Positions 1 through 6,398 of a DNA stretch of 23,913 nt are shown here, in pieces; the first letter of the stretch is position 1, and each line of letters begins with the position of its first letter. A model generated the notes under the pieces. That model searched no databases. It was not told the DNA's origin and saw nothing but the letters and a program-made list of their open reading frames with translations. Source of the stretch: JBOGEN01 sp050743265 (GTDB lineage: Bacteria; Actinomycetota; Actinomycetes; JBOGEN01). The stretch is from positions 1 through 23,913 of the forward strand of contig JBOGEN010000192.1 in assembly GCA_050743265.1 (NCBI GenBank), given 5' to 3'. A program made the position numbers and the translations under genes.

Positions 1-539
1 GTGCTGCACACGGCGGTGACCTCGGCCCCGAACGCCTTGGCCAGCTGGACCGCGTAGGTCCCGACGCCTCCCGACGCACCGATGATGAGCACCTTCTGGC
101 CTGGCTGCACCTGCCCGCGGTCGCGCAGGCCTTGCAGGGCGGCCAAGCCGGAGATGGCGACGGCCGCCGCCTGTTCGAAGGTGAGGTTCGCCGGCTTCGG
201 CGCCAGCTTGTTCTCGGGGGCGCGGGCGTACTCGGCGAACGAGCCCTTGGCGATGCCGAACACCTCGTCGCCCTGCTGGAACCTGGTCACGTCCTTGCCC
301 ACCGCCTCGACGACCCCGGCCACGTCCGCTCCAGGAGAGGGGGTCTTGGGCGCCCGGACGCCATAGCCCGCGAGGCGCAGGGGGTACGGCAGGCCGGTCA
401 TGACGTGCCAGACCTCCCGGCCGACGCCGGCCGCGTGGACGCGCACCAGCACCTCGTCGTCCGCCATCTGGGGCCTGTCGATGTCCCGAAGCTCGAGGAC
501 GTCGGTCGAGCCGTAGGTGTCCTGGACGATCGCCTGCAT
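1..539 (-). CDS. Zinc-independent MDR-family NAD(P)H:quinone oxidoreductase / alcohol dehydrogenase, C-terminus cut off by window edge
   Basis: The minus frame opens at ATG 539 (MQAIVQDTYGSTDVLELRDI) and stays open to the window edge, giving 179 N-terminal residues of a protein that is normally about 320 residues long. An AAGGAG Shine-Dalgarno lies 7 nt before the ATG. The N-terminal GroES-like fold is recognisable (PGADVAGVVEAVGKDV, then GDEVFG), followed by the start of the Rossmann fold with the nucleotide motif IIGASGGVGTYAVQLAKAFG near residues 147-166. The Cys/His ligands of zinc alcohol dehydrogenases are absent, as in the quinone-reductase (QOR/zeta-crystallin) branch. The likely role is cytosolic NADPH-dependent reduction of quinones or activated alkenes. 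The substrate cannot be told from the sequence. Family assignment is firm; exact function is not. Confidence 0.9.
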   Translation of the reverse strand, partial: MQAIVQDTYGSTDVLELRDIDRPQMADDEVLVRVHAAGVGREVWHVMTGLPYPLRLAGYGVRAPKTPSPGADVAGVVEAVGKDVTRFQQGDEVFGIAKGSFAEYARAPENKLAPKPANLTFEQAAAVAISGLAALQGLRDRGQVQPGQKVLIIGASGGVGTYAVQLAKAFGAEVTAVCS

Positions 540-828
540 AGGCCGGCTCCTTGCCGAAGGGCCGGTGATGGCCGGCACCGCGAACAGTACGTCGCGCTCG
601 AGGTGAGGCGGGCCATCCGACGAAATTCGCCGCACCGGACGGCCTGGGCTGGCGTGACGATCCGGGCAGGCGCTGTCCCGCGCCCAACCTCCGATCCGGC
701 GCTCACGCCGCCGGCCTCGCGGGGGCAAAGGGGACTCGTGCCCTCGGGGCGCCGGTTGGTGCTGCCCTTTCCGGCGGGGTGTCGCGAGCGTGAGTCGCGG
801 TGCCGCCGCCCCGGAGAGGTGCCATTAG
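540..828. other. Intergenic region with no recognisable gene
   Basis: This 289-base stretch separates the divergent dehydrogenase (minus) and the pseudogene (plus). Translations of all frames are Arg/Pro-rich shadows with no family resemblance. It should hold the dehydrogenase promoter and, at 813-820, the GGAGAGGT ribosome-binding site of the pseudogene. I see no convincing sigma-factor hexamers or hairpins. Confidence 0.5.
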
Positions 829-1160
829 ATGACCAGGCAGAAGTCATTCAAGCGGCTCGTCCGCTCACGCATGGACAAGACCGGCGAGAGCTACACCGCG
901 GCTCGGGCGATGCTGCTCGCCACCGACGGGCCCTAAGGGACGGACGGTCCCGTGCTCGCGACGTCAGACGAGACCATCACGCGGCGTACGGGGCGGGGCT
1001 GGGAGCAGTGGTTCGACCTGCTCGACGAGTGGGGCGCCGCCGAGCGACCGCACCGGGAGATCGCCCGCTGGGTCGCCGCGCAGCTCGGGATCGAGCCGCT
1101 GGTGTGGGAGGCGCAGGCCGTCGCCTGACCGCGCTCAAGTCTCGGCTCGAAGGGCGGTGA
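829..1160 (+). pseudogene. Decayed DUF4287-like (DUF4287 + SRPBCC-type) protein: in-frame stop plus internal deletion
   Basis: ATG 829 follows a GGAGAGGT ribosome-binding site and opens a frame beginning MTRQKSFKRLVRSRMDKTGE, which stops at TAA 934-936 after 35 codons. The same frame continues past the stop with TSDETITRRTGRGWEQWFDL and HREIARWVAAQLGIEP, the recognisable DUF4287-type segment, and stops again at TGA 1126-1128. One frame over, 1129-1160 reads TALKSRLEGR and a stop, which I recognise from memory as the C-terminus of full-length homologues of about 200 residues. The SRPBCC-like middle, roughly 100 codons, is therefore missing and the frame is shifted at the junction. A short protein could still start at GTG 952 (58 residues), so residual expression is possible. 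Family assignment and the expected length rest on memory; the stop and frame relations are read directly. Confidence 0.75.
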
Positions 1161-1212
1161 GGTCGATGAGTGACGTGAACGTCCTCGCCGTCCTCGGCGC
1201 GACGCTCGTGGC

Positions 1213-1836
1213 TCAAGGCTGGCGGCGGAAGGCCGCCCAGGTGAAGGGCTGGGGGGTGCCGTCCGGCGTGTGGTGTTCCTCGCGGTCGTCCTCGATCGGC
1301 TTCCAGTGCCTGCCCAGTCTGGTCGCGAGATCGTCGACGCCATAGCAGGTGACGGGCAACCCGGAGCACTGGTGCGGCCCGTCGGGGGCGAAGCAGCCGA
1401 ACACGGCCACGCTGCCCGGCGTGGTGGCCGCGTCCATCGTGAGCAGGTACTGCCTCTGTGCCTGGTCGGTGGTGAGGAAGTGGAACAGGGCGCGGTCGTG
1501 CCACGCGTGATAGGTGCGCTCGGGTTGCCAGGTGAGGACGTCGGCCTGGATCCAGTGGACGTGCCCGGCCTGCGCTCCGAGGCGCTCCCGCGCGTGCGCC
1601 AGGCCGGTGGCGGAGATGTCGAGCACGGTGATGTCCGTGCCGCCCCGGTCGAGGAGGGCCCCTGCCAGGGTGGAGGCTCCGCCGCCGACGTCGATGATGC
1701 TGGCGCGCGGGGGCACCTCGGCGACATCGAGCAGGCGCAGCGACTGATCCGGTCGATCTTGGAACCAGCTCCGGGTGGACTCACCGAGCGCGTACGTCGC
1801 GTCCCAGTGCGCCGCCGATTCGTGGGACGTGCTCAC
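1213..1836 (-). CDS. Class I SAM-dependent methyltransferase, substrate unknown
   Basis: This 207-residue protein starts at GTG 1836 with an upstream AGGCAGGA. It has the class I methyltransferase signature: motif I is SIIDVGGGASTLAGALLDRG (about residues 46-65), the acidic end of strand 2 is VLDIS, and motif II/III contains WIQADVLTWQPE. The family-typical stretch HDRALFHFLTTDQAQRQYL follows. The C-terminal half carries CSGLPVTCYGVDDL and ends HHTPDGTPQPFTWAAFRR, a tail I associate with a small uncharacterised bacterial and eukaryotic methyltransferase family. It lies 69 nt downstream of the candidate selenoprotein gene on the same strand, so co-transcription is plausible. A thiol or selenol substrate is a tempting guess from that neighbour but nothing in the sequence shows it. 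Confidence 0.88.
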   Translation of the reverse strand: MSTSHESAAHWDATYALGESTRSWFQDRPDQSLRLLDVAEVPPRASIIDVGGGASTLAGALLDRGGTDITVLDISATGLAHARERLGAQAGHVHWIQADVLTWQPERTYHAWHDRALFHFLTTDQAQRQYLLTMDAATTPGSVAVFGCFAPDGPHQCSGLPVTCYGVDDLATRLGRHWKPIEDDREEHHTPDGTPQPFTWAAFRRQP

Positions 1837-1905
1837 CCGTCAATCCTGCCTCGGTCGGCGCGAGCGGACCCACCGGAACGGCAATCCGGAACTCGCGCCG
1901 TGCGG

Positions 1906-2673
1906 CTAGAAGACCTCAACCGGAAGCTGGTCGAAGCCCAGCCGACGCAAGTCCGCCTCGGTCAGCGGCGCATCAGGAACGACGCCAGCCATCTCGAGGA
2001 AGGCATACACCTGTCGCAGATGCTGTCCGGCGTGCAGGCGGGTCCGCTCGAGCACCTGGTTCAGGGTGCGCGGACCCACATCGGCGTCGATGACGCGCTC
2101 GAACGCGTCGTCGTCGATCTCCGAGTACCACGCGTCGAACCTTGCCCTGACGGACTCCGCGTACCGCAGCAGACGGGCGCGCCCGGTCGTGTACGGGACG
2201 TCCACCTGCTTCAACCAGAGCTGGGCCGGGAACACGCCGAGCACGTCAGCATCGACGCTGACCTCGATGACCTGGAAGAGGTGGCGCACCAGCTCGCGCA
2301 GCGGGCGGTCTCTGCCCTCGTAGGTCATCTCCCAGGCGTCGTCCGGGACCTGGCTCGTCGCCCGCGTCGCCGCGTCCAGGACAAGCCGGACCGTCCGCAC
2401 GAGCTCCTTGGGGGAGACCGGCTTCTCCTCGAAGTCCACGCCCGTGAGCTCGGCCAGGCGGGTCGGGTTCCAGCCACTCATGAAGCGACCACCCAGGATG
2501 GCGGCCGGCACGCTCATGATCCCGTGCGCTTGAAGATCGTCCATGGCCGAGGGGTCGGCCGCTACGTTGAACTCGTCGAACTCGACGCCACGACGCGAAA
2601 GCATTGCTTTCATCATCGCGCAGCTGCTTCAACCAGGCTGTGTGTACACCCGCAAGCGCTCGTCACTCGGCAT
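1906..2673 (-). CDS. Glutaredoxin-DinB fusion, candidate selenoprotein with UGA at the first CxxC position
   Basis: ATG 2673 has a GGAGG six bases upstream and starts MPSDERLRVYTQPG, followed by TGA (2629-2631), then SSCAMMKAMLSRRG in the same frame to TAG 1906 (255 codons). The TGA occupies the first Cys of the glutaredoxin CxxC motif, giving U15-S-S-C18. The glutaredoxin fold continues with the cis-Pro loop IMSVPAAILGG (P56) and GWNP. Residues about 85-255 form a DinB/YfiT four-helix domain with the metal-binding pattern H131...H214xxxH218. DinB proteins include mycothiol- and bacillithiol-dependent S-transferases, so a redox domain handling mycothiol conjugates is a reasonable inference. 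The hairpin directly 3' of the TGA supports selenocysteine insertion. The internal ATG 2616 has no Shine-Dalgarno and would remove the active site. The alternative is a TGC/TGT-to-TGA nonsense mutation or a sequencing error. Confidence 0.78.
2589..2620 (-). promoter_or_regulatory. Candidate bacterial SECIS hairpin immediately 3' of the in-frame UGA
   Basis: Numbering mRNA bases after the UGA, C11-G15 (CGAUG) pairs with C34-G38 (CGUCG). A16 is bulged, U17 pairs with G33, and GAAAGC (18-23) pairs perfectly with GCUUUC (27-32) around the loop AAU (24-26). Two outer pairs, G10-U39 and C9-G40, extend the stem to about 14 pairs. If the top two pairs open, the loop is GCAAUGC with G at its first position. 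Bacterial SECIS elements are hairpins in the coding region just after the UGA, with an apical loop roughly 16-37 nt away and a G near the start of the loop, so size, spacing and bulge all fit. Chance hairpins are common in GC-rich coding DNA, so this is supporting evidence only. Confidence 0.6.
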
Positions 2674-2711
2674 GTCCTGCCTCCACCACCGATCGACCCG
2701 GGATGAATCGG

Positions 2712-2717
2712 AACATA
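2712..2717 (-). promoter_or_regulatory. Possible -10 element for the glutaredoxin-DinB gene
   Basis: On the minus strand TATGTT fits TAnnnT and lies 38 nt before ATG 2673, leaving a leader of about 32 nt that contains the GGAGG site. No good -35 hexamer is seen 17 nt upstream. Weak on its own. Confidence 0.3.
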
Positions 2718-2835
2718 CCACCCCCACGGAGCCCGGGCCGACGGTCGGACCGCGTGCGGCACGCGGAGTGACCGCGGCGCAGCACCCGAGACTCGTGCCC
2801 AGCCGTGGCGCTGCTGCCCGGGCTCGCGAAATCCG

Positions 2836-2864
2836 CTGACGGTTCCCAAATGCCGCGTTATCGT
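2836..2864 (+). promoter_or_regulatory. Probable sigma70-type promoter of the lysyl-oxidase-like gene
   Basis: CTGACG (2836-2841), a 17-base spacer and TATCGT (2859-2864) match the actinobacterial TTGACn-N17-TAnnnT pattern. Transcription would start near 2871, giving a leader of about 40 nt to ATG 2912. The call is from motif match and position only. Confidence 0.45.
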
Positions 2865-2911
2865 CCAACGACGCGCGGAGTGCGCGCGACCATCCCGTGA
2901 GGTGCGCCGCG

Positions 2912-3958
2912 ATGAAACCTGTCCGTACGGCCGTCGTGGTGGCCTCGTTGCTCCTCGTGGGGGTGCTCGCCGCGCCACCCGCTTCGGCCGCGACGAAGAA
3001 GATCGTCGTCAACGGCTACCAGCACGTGCTGGACGGGACCAACGTCCCGCGCGGCCCCGACGACCTGATCCGCTACACCCCGGCCCGCGAGCGCACCGGC
3101 ACGAACCAGTACGGCTTCGAGGTCAAGCTCGTGCACGGCACGGTCGTCAAGCGGGTCGACAAGGTCGGCAACATGGTGATCCCCGACGACGGATCGGTGC
3201 TCTCGGGCAACGGGCGTGCCCGCACCTGGCTGATGAACCACGTCAGGATCGGGGATCACGTCCGGGTGGTCGACGGCACCCCGTTGCTGCCCGACCTGGG
3301 CGTACGCACGCTGCGCGGGTTCACGATCACGAACGCCGACGGGGTCAAGCAGCTGAGGTTCCCCGGCGTGACCGCGAACGTGGGCGCCGGCCCGTTCGAG
3401 ATCCGCGGCACCCGGTCGAGCACGAGCGACACGACCTGGGACATGGTCCAGACCATCTACAACTCGAACGGCACGAAGCAGTCGCACGCCACGCCCGGCC
3501 CCACGCTCTACTTCGCCGGGGACGGGCACGCGCACTGGCACGTCCGTGACCTCGACTCGTACGAGCTGCTCAACGCGAGCGGCACCGAGGTCGCGGTCGG
3601 GGAGAAGCACGGGTTCTGCTTCCAGGACAACACCAAGTACAAGGACTGGCCGGGCCAGCACGCCGGCTCCCCCGCAAGCCCGGTCTACGAGTCGGGCGTC
3701 GTGTGCGGGGCGCACAAGCCGGACGCCCTCACGGTGAAGCAGGGGATCTCGGTCGGCTGGGCCGACACGTACGCGAGCACGCTGCGGGACCAGTACATCG
3801 ACATCAGCGGGCTGCCCGACGGCGACTACCGCGTGCAGATCACCGCGGACTGGGCCGACTGGTTCGACGAGAAGAACGAGGCCAACAACACCTCGTGGGC
3901 CACGATCCGCATCAGCGGGAACACCGTGACCCGGCTCGACACCGGTGGCGGCCTGTAG
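2912..3958 (+). CDS. Secreted lysyl-oxidase-like copper amine oxidase
   Basis: This 348-residue protein begins with a Sec signal peptide (MKPVRTAVVVASLLLVGVLA, then PPASA|ATKK as the likely cleavage site). ATG 2912 is preferred over GTG 2897 because the signal peptide starts there and GTGAGGTG lies just upstream. The C-terminal half matches the lysyl oxidase catalytic domain. It has the copper site H206-A-H-W-H210 in GDGHAHWHVRDLDSYELL, then EKHGFC and DTYASTLRDQYIDISGLPDG, and the closing NEANNTSW strand. Against human LOX, K232 falls on Lys320 and Y287 on Tyr355, the pair that forms the lysyl-tyrosyl quinone cofactor, so an active enzyme is likely. Lysyl oxidases deaminate peptidyl lysine or primary amines. 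The substrate here, a surface protein or small amine, is unknown. The 130-residue N-terminal region may be a beta-rich accessory domain. Confidence 0.9.
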   Translation: MKPVRTAVVVASLLLVGVLAAPPASAATKKIVVNGYQHVLDGTNVPRGPDDLIRYTPARERTGTNQYGFEVKLVHGTVVKRVDKVGNMVIPDDGSVLSGNGRARTWLMNHVRIGDHVRVVDGTPLLPDLGVRTLRGFTITNADGVKQLRFPGVTANVGAGPFEIRGTRSSTSDTTWDMVQTIYNSNGTKQSHATPGPTLYFAGDGHAHWHVRDLDSYELLNASGTEVAVGEKHGFCFQDNTKYKDWPGQHAGSPASPVYESGVVCGAHKPDALTVKQGISVGWADTYASTLRDQYIDISGLPDGDYRVQITADWADWFDEKNEANNTSWATIRISGNTVTRLDTGGGL

Positions 3959-3960
3959 CA

Positions 3961-3983
3961 GTCACGGCGGGCGCCGCCGTGAC
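3961..3983 (+). terminator. Hairpin terminator after the lysyl-oxidase-like gene
   Basis: A perfect 10-bp inverted repeat, GTCACGGCGG / CCGCCGTGAC around the loop GCG, begins 2 nt after the stop codon at 3956-3958. It has no U-tract, as is usual for actinobacterial terminators. Confidence 0.75.
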
Positions 3984-4021
3984 ACCGCACCCGCCCTGAC
4001 GGAGCCGGACCGACCGCGCGT

Positions 4022-4531
4022 TCACGCGTCTGACTGCCCGCCGTCCTGGTCGTGCTCGTCACGCTCGCGCCGTTGCGTCTCGAGCACCTCGCGATCGATG
4101 GTCGACTGATCGCGCCGAATCCGAGACTTCGACCGTTCGATCGCGGACTCGCTGCGATGCAGCTGGGCACTCGACCGATCCAGCCCTTCGCGCGCTCGCC
4201 TGATCGACTCGTGCGCGTTCTCGATCACGCCGGACCGGTCCTCGCCGAGAGCGTGGGACCGTGCCCTGAGGTCCGTCTCGCGGACATCCAGCTCCTGCTC
4301 ACGGGCGTCTGCGCGCTCGTCGCGATGGCCGGCCCGCCGGTCGCGTTCGTCCGCCAGGCGTTCGCGCTCGTCGGCCTGACGCTCCCGCTCGTCCGCCTGC
4401 TCGTCCCGGTCGCCGGCCATCGCGTCGTGACGATCGGCCAGCCGCTCGCGCTCCCCTGCCCGCCGGTCACGCTCCTGGGCGGGAGGTTGCGAGTCGGCCG
4501 CCGGGTTCCGCGGCGGACCGCTACCGCTCAT
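4022..4531 (-). CDS. Heptad-repeat coiled-coil protein of unknown function
   Basis: The 169-residue product is extremely charged (Arg, Glu, Asp), with no Trp, no signal peptide and no membrane segment. Residues about 31-95 are a run of nine clean seven-residue units of the type ADERERQ, ADERERL, ADERDRR, AGHRDER, ADAREQE, LDVRETD, with Ala/Leu at one face. The second half continues as helix with Leu/Ile spacing (REGLDRSSAQLHRSESAIER). It should form a long, highly charged alpha-helix or coiled-coil. ATG 4531 has a TAGCCT hexamer 6 nt upstream and no Shine-Dalgarno, suggesting a leaderless transcript. It is divergent from the GAF-ANTAR pair. I do not recognise a family; a scaffold or stress-associated role would be speculation. 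Confidence 0.75.
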   Translation of the reverse strand: MSGSGPPRNPAADSQPPAQERDRRAGERERLADRHDAMAGDRDEQADERERQADERERLADERDRRAGHRDERADAREQELDVRETDLRARSHALGEDRSGVIENAHESIRRAREGLDRSSAQLHRSESAIERSKSRIRRDQSTIDREVLETQRRERDEHDQDGGQSDA

Positions 4532-4537
4532 GACCGC

Positions 4538-4543
4538 AGGCTA
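4538..4543 (-). promoter_or_regulatory. Possible leaderless -10 element for the coiled-coil gene
   Basis: TAGCCT on the minus strand fits TAnnnT and ends 6 nt before ATG 4531, the spacing expected when transcription starts at the A of the ATG. No Shine-Dalgarno is present. Based on pattern only. Confidence 0.35.
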
Positions 4544-4705
4544 CCCACCGTCAGGGGGTCGGGTGGCCGACTGAGCCGCGATGGCCTGAGGCGCGCGAAA
4601 CCGATTCGAGGAGTAGGGTCGATCCCACGATCTCATTTGATCGGGCGCGGCTGACCTGGTCCCTGTTGCGCGGCTCCTGATTCCGCTCGACGAGGGATAG
4701 TCGCC

Positions 4706-4825
4706 ATGACTCTCTTTGCCCTCCACGATCCCCTGCCTTTGCCCCTCCCCCTGCCACGACTGGTCTCGCGTGCGCTAGTGCTCCGGCCGGGGTACGCCCC
4801 GCGCCGGTTCTGTGACATGCAGTGA
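4706..4825 (+). CDS. Possible 39-residue leader peptide overlapping the first GAF-ANTAR gene
   Basis: ATG 4706 has GAGGGA 8 nt upstream, a good ribosome-binding site, and reads 39 codons (MTLFALHDPLPLPLPLPRLV to the C-terminal CDMQ). Its stop, TGA 4823-4825, overlaps the GTG 4822 start of the next gene as GTGA. That GTG has no clear Shine-Dalgarno of its own, so translational coupling through this small frame would explain how it is initiated. The peptide contains four consecutive Leu-Pro pairs and resembles nothing I know. It could be a regulatory upstream frame or chance. The rest of the 290-base gap upstream (4532-4705) shows no gene. Confidence 0.35.
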   Translation: MTLFALHDPLPLPLPLPRLVSRALVLRPGYAPRRFCDMQ

Positions 4826-5550
4826 CCGCGGACCGAGCGGCCCACCTGTGGCGGCTGCTGCGCGGTGGGCCGCCTGGCGGTCGCGTGGTCGACCGACTGT
4901 GCCAGCTCTGCGTCACGGAGCTCGGAGTGACCGGCGCGGGGATCGCGCTGCTCACCAGCACCGGCGCTCTGGCCACTGTGGCGGCCTCGAACCCTGAGAT
5001 GAGGCAGGTGGACGAGCTGCAGTTCACCGTGGGTGAGGGCCCGTGTGTGGAGGCGTTCCGGTCCCGTGGCCCGGTCCTGGAGGCGGACCTGGAGTCCGCT
5101 TCCTCGGCCCGCTGGCCGGGCTTCTCGCCGACCGCCGCCAAGATGGGGGTACGGGCGGTCTTCGCTCTTCCGCTGCAGGTCAACACGGTCCGCCTCGGCG
5201 CCCTCGACCTCTACCGGGACGTCGCCGGCCCCCTGGACGAGAGCACCCTGACCGACGCCCTGATCCTCGCCGAGGCCGCCACACTGGCCCTGCTGGAGCT
5301 CGAGGACGCCACGTCGCACCTGGAGGGAGCCGGCCTGCTGGACGAGCCGACCCTGTGGCGCCCCGAGGTCCACCAGGCAACAGGGCGGATCATGGTGCAG
5401 CTCGGAGTCAGCAACCAGGAGGCACTGCTGCGCCTGCGCGCCCATGCGTTCGCTCGTGATCTGTCGGTGACCGAGGTCGCCCGGGAGGTGCTCACCGGCA
5501 CGCTGCGCTTTGACCGCTCGGAACACGACGACCTCGAGGGAGACGCATGA
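4822..5550 (+). CDS. GAF-ANTAR domain transcription antitermination regulator
   Basis: This 242-residue protein starts at GTG 4822. Residues about 20-160 form a GAF domain with the typical FTVGEGPCVEAFRSRGPVLE block. Residues about 178-228 form an ANTAR domain (HQATGRIMVQLGVSNQEALL then RLRAHAFARDLSVTEVAREV) with the A-x-G and A-x-x-x-L-R pattern of the three-helix RNA-binding fold. ANTAR proteins bind paired stem-loops in nascent RNA and prevent termination; the GAF domain presumably senses a ligand or redox state, or mediates dimerisation. There is no receiver domain, so control is not by a classical histidine kinase. Its stop overlaps the next start (ATGA at 5547-5550), so the two are one translationally coupled unit. 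Targets are unknown. Confidence 0.9.
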   Translation: MTADRAAHLWRLLRGGPPGGRVVDRLCQLCVTELGVTGAGIALLTSTGALATVAASNPEMRQVDELQFTVGEGPCVEAFRSRGPVLEADLESASSARWPGFSPTAAKMGVRAVFALPLQVNTVRLGALDLYRDVAGPLDESTLTDALILAEAATLALLELEDATSHLEGAGLLDEPTLWRPEVHQATGRIMVQLGVSNQEALLRLRAHAFARDLSVTEVAREVLTGTLRFDRSEHDDLEGDA

Positions 5551-6356
5551 CCGAGCCGTTCCACCCGGAAGCGCACCGGCGTACCGTAATGGGCATGAGC
5601 GAACCTGCCGGCGGGGGGCTGGACCTCGGCCTGGCGCGCGCCTTCGTGGAGCTCGCCGACACGCTTGTCGACGACTTCGACACTATCGACTTCCTGCACA
5701 AGCTCACCCTTCGTACGGTCGACCTGTTGCATGCGGAGGCCGCCGGGGTCATGGTCACCGACAAGCTCGGACACCTGCGCATGGTGGCCGCCTCGAGCGA
5801 GCAGGCCCGCCTGCTCGAGCTGTTCGAGCTGCAAAGCGACGAGGGCCCGTGCCTCGACTGCTTCCGCACCGGTGTGCCGGTCCAGCAGGCCGACCTGACG
5901 GTGGACTCCTCCCGCTGGCCCCGGTTCGCGAGCGTGGCCCGCGAGGCCGGGTACCACGCGGTGAGCGCCGTCCCGATGCGCCTGCGCAACGAGGTCATCG
6001 GCGCTCTCAACCTGTTCAGCGCCAACCCCGCCCCGGCTTCCCCCTTCGACATGCGTCTGGGGCAGGCCATGGCGGACGTCGCCACGATCGGGCTGCTTCA
6101 GCAACGGGCGGTCGACCGGCGCGAGCTGCTGGCCGAGCAGCTGCAGACCGCGCTGTACAGCCGGGTGGTGATCGAGCAGGCCAAGGGGGTGCTCGCCGAG
6201 CGGTCCGGGCTCGGGATGGACGAGGCCTTCACCCTGCTCCGTGACCACGCCCGCGACCACCGGAGCCTGCTCAGCGACCTGGCTCGCGACGTGGTCGACA
6301 GGGCTGTCCAGATCCCGCTCCCGACCTCGACCAGGGACGGTCCCGCAGAGTCGTAG
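5547..6356 (+). CDS. Second GAF-ANTAR domain regulator, coupled to the first
   Basis: The 269-residue product starts at ATG 5547, inside the stop of the preceding gene, with a GGGAG site 6 nt upstream. A GAF domain spans about residues 30-185, with LQSDEGPCLDCFRTGVPVQQ and SRWPRFASVAREAGYHAVSA. The C-terminal ANTAR domain (about 195-250) carries VVIEQAKGVLAERSGLGMDE followed by AFTLLRDHARDHRSLLSDLA, a textbook match. It is a tandem paralogue of the upstream gene with only moderate similarity, so the pair may form heterodimers or respond to different signals. Such GAF-ANTAR proteins are abundant in actinobacteria and most lack known targets. A later ATG at 5589 has no ribosome-binding site and is less likely. 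Confidence 0.92.
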   Translation: MTEPFHPEAHRRTVMGMSEPAGGGLDLGLARAFVELADTLVDDFDTIDFLHKLTLRTVDLLHAEAAGVMVTDKLGHLRMVAASSEQARLLELFELQSDEGPCLDCFRTGVPVQQADLTVDSSRWPRFASVAREAGYHAVSAVPMRLRNEVIGALNLFSANPAPASPFDMRLGQAMADVATIGLLQQRAVDRRELLAEQLQTALYSRVVIEQAKGVLAERSGLGMDEAFTLLRDHARDHRSLLSDLARDVVDRAVQIPLPTSTRDGPAES

Positions 6357-6360
6357 GAAT

Positions 6361-6391
6361 CCGGCCCGTCGCCGCTCACCCGTCGGGCCGG
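6361..6391. terminator. Bidirectional hairpin terminator between convergent genes
   Basis: CCGGCCCG (6361-6368) and CGGGCCGG (6384-6391) form an 8-bp GC stem around a 15-base loop, between the stop of the second ANTAR gene (6356) and the stop of the convergent RsbW-like gene (6399). Confidence 0.6.
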
Positions 6392-6398
6392 CACGACC

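Noticed and set aside
132..828. Long plus-strand open frame running into the pseudogene
   Set aside because: It is an Arg/Gly/Pro-rich shadow of the dehydrogenase gene; only its last ten codons match the pseudogene C-terminus.
2616..2618. ATG 2616 as start of the DinB fusion gene
   Set aside because: No ribosome-binding site, and it would remove the first beta strand and the redox motif, while ATG 2673 has an excellent site.
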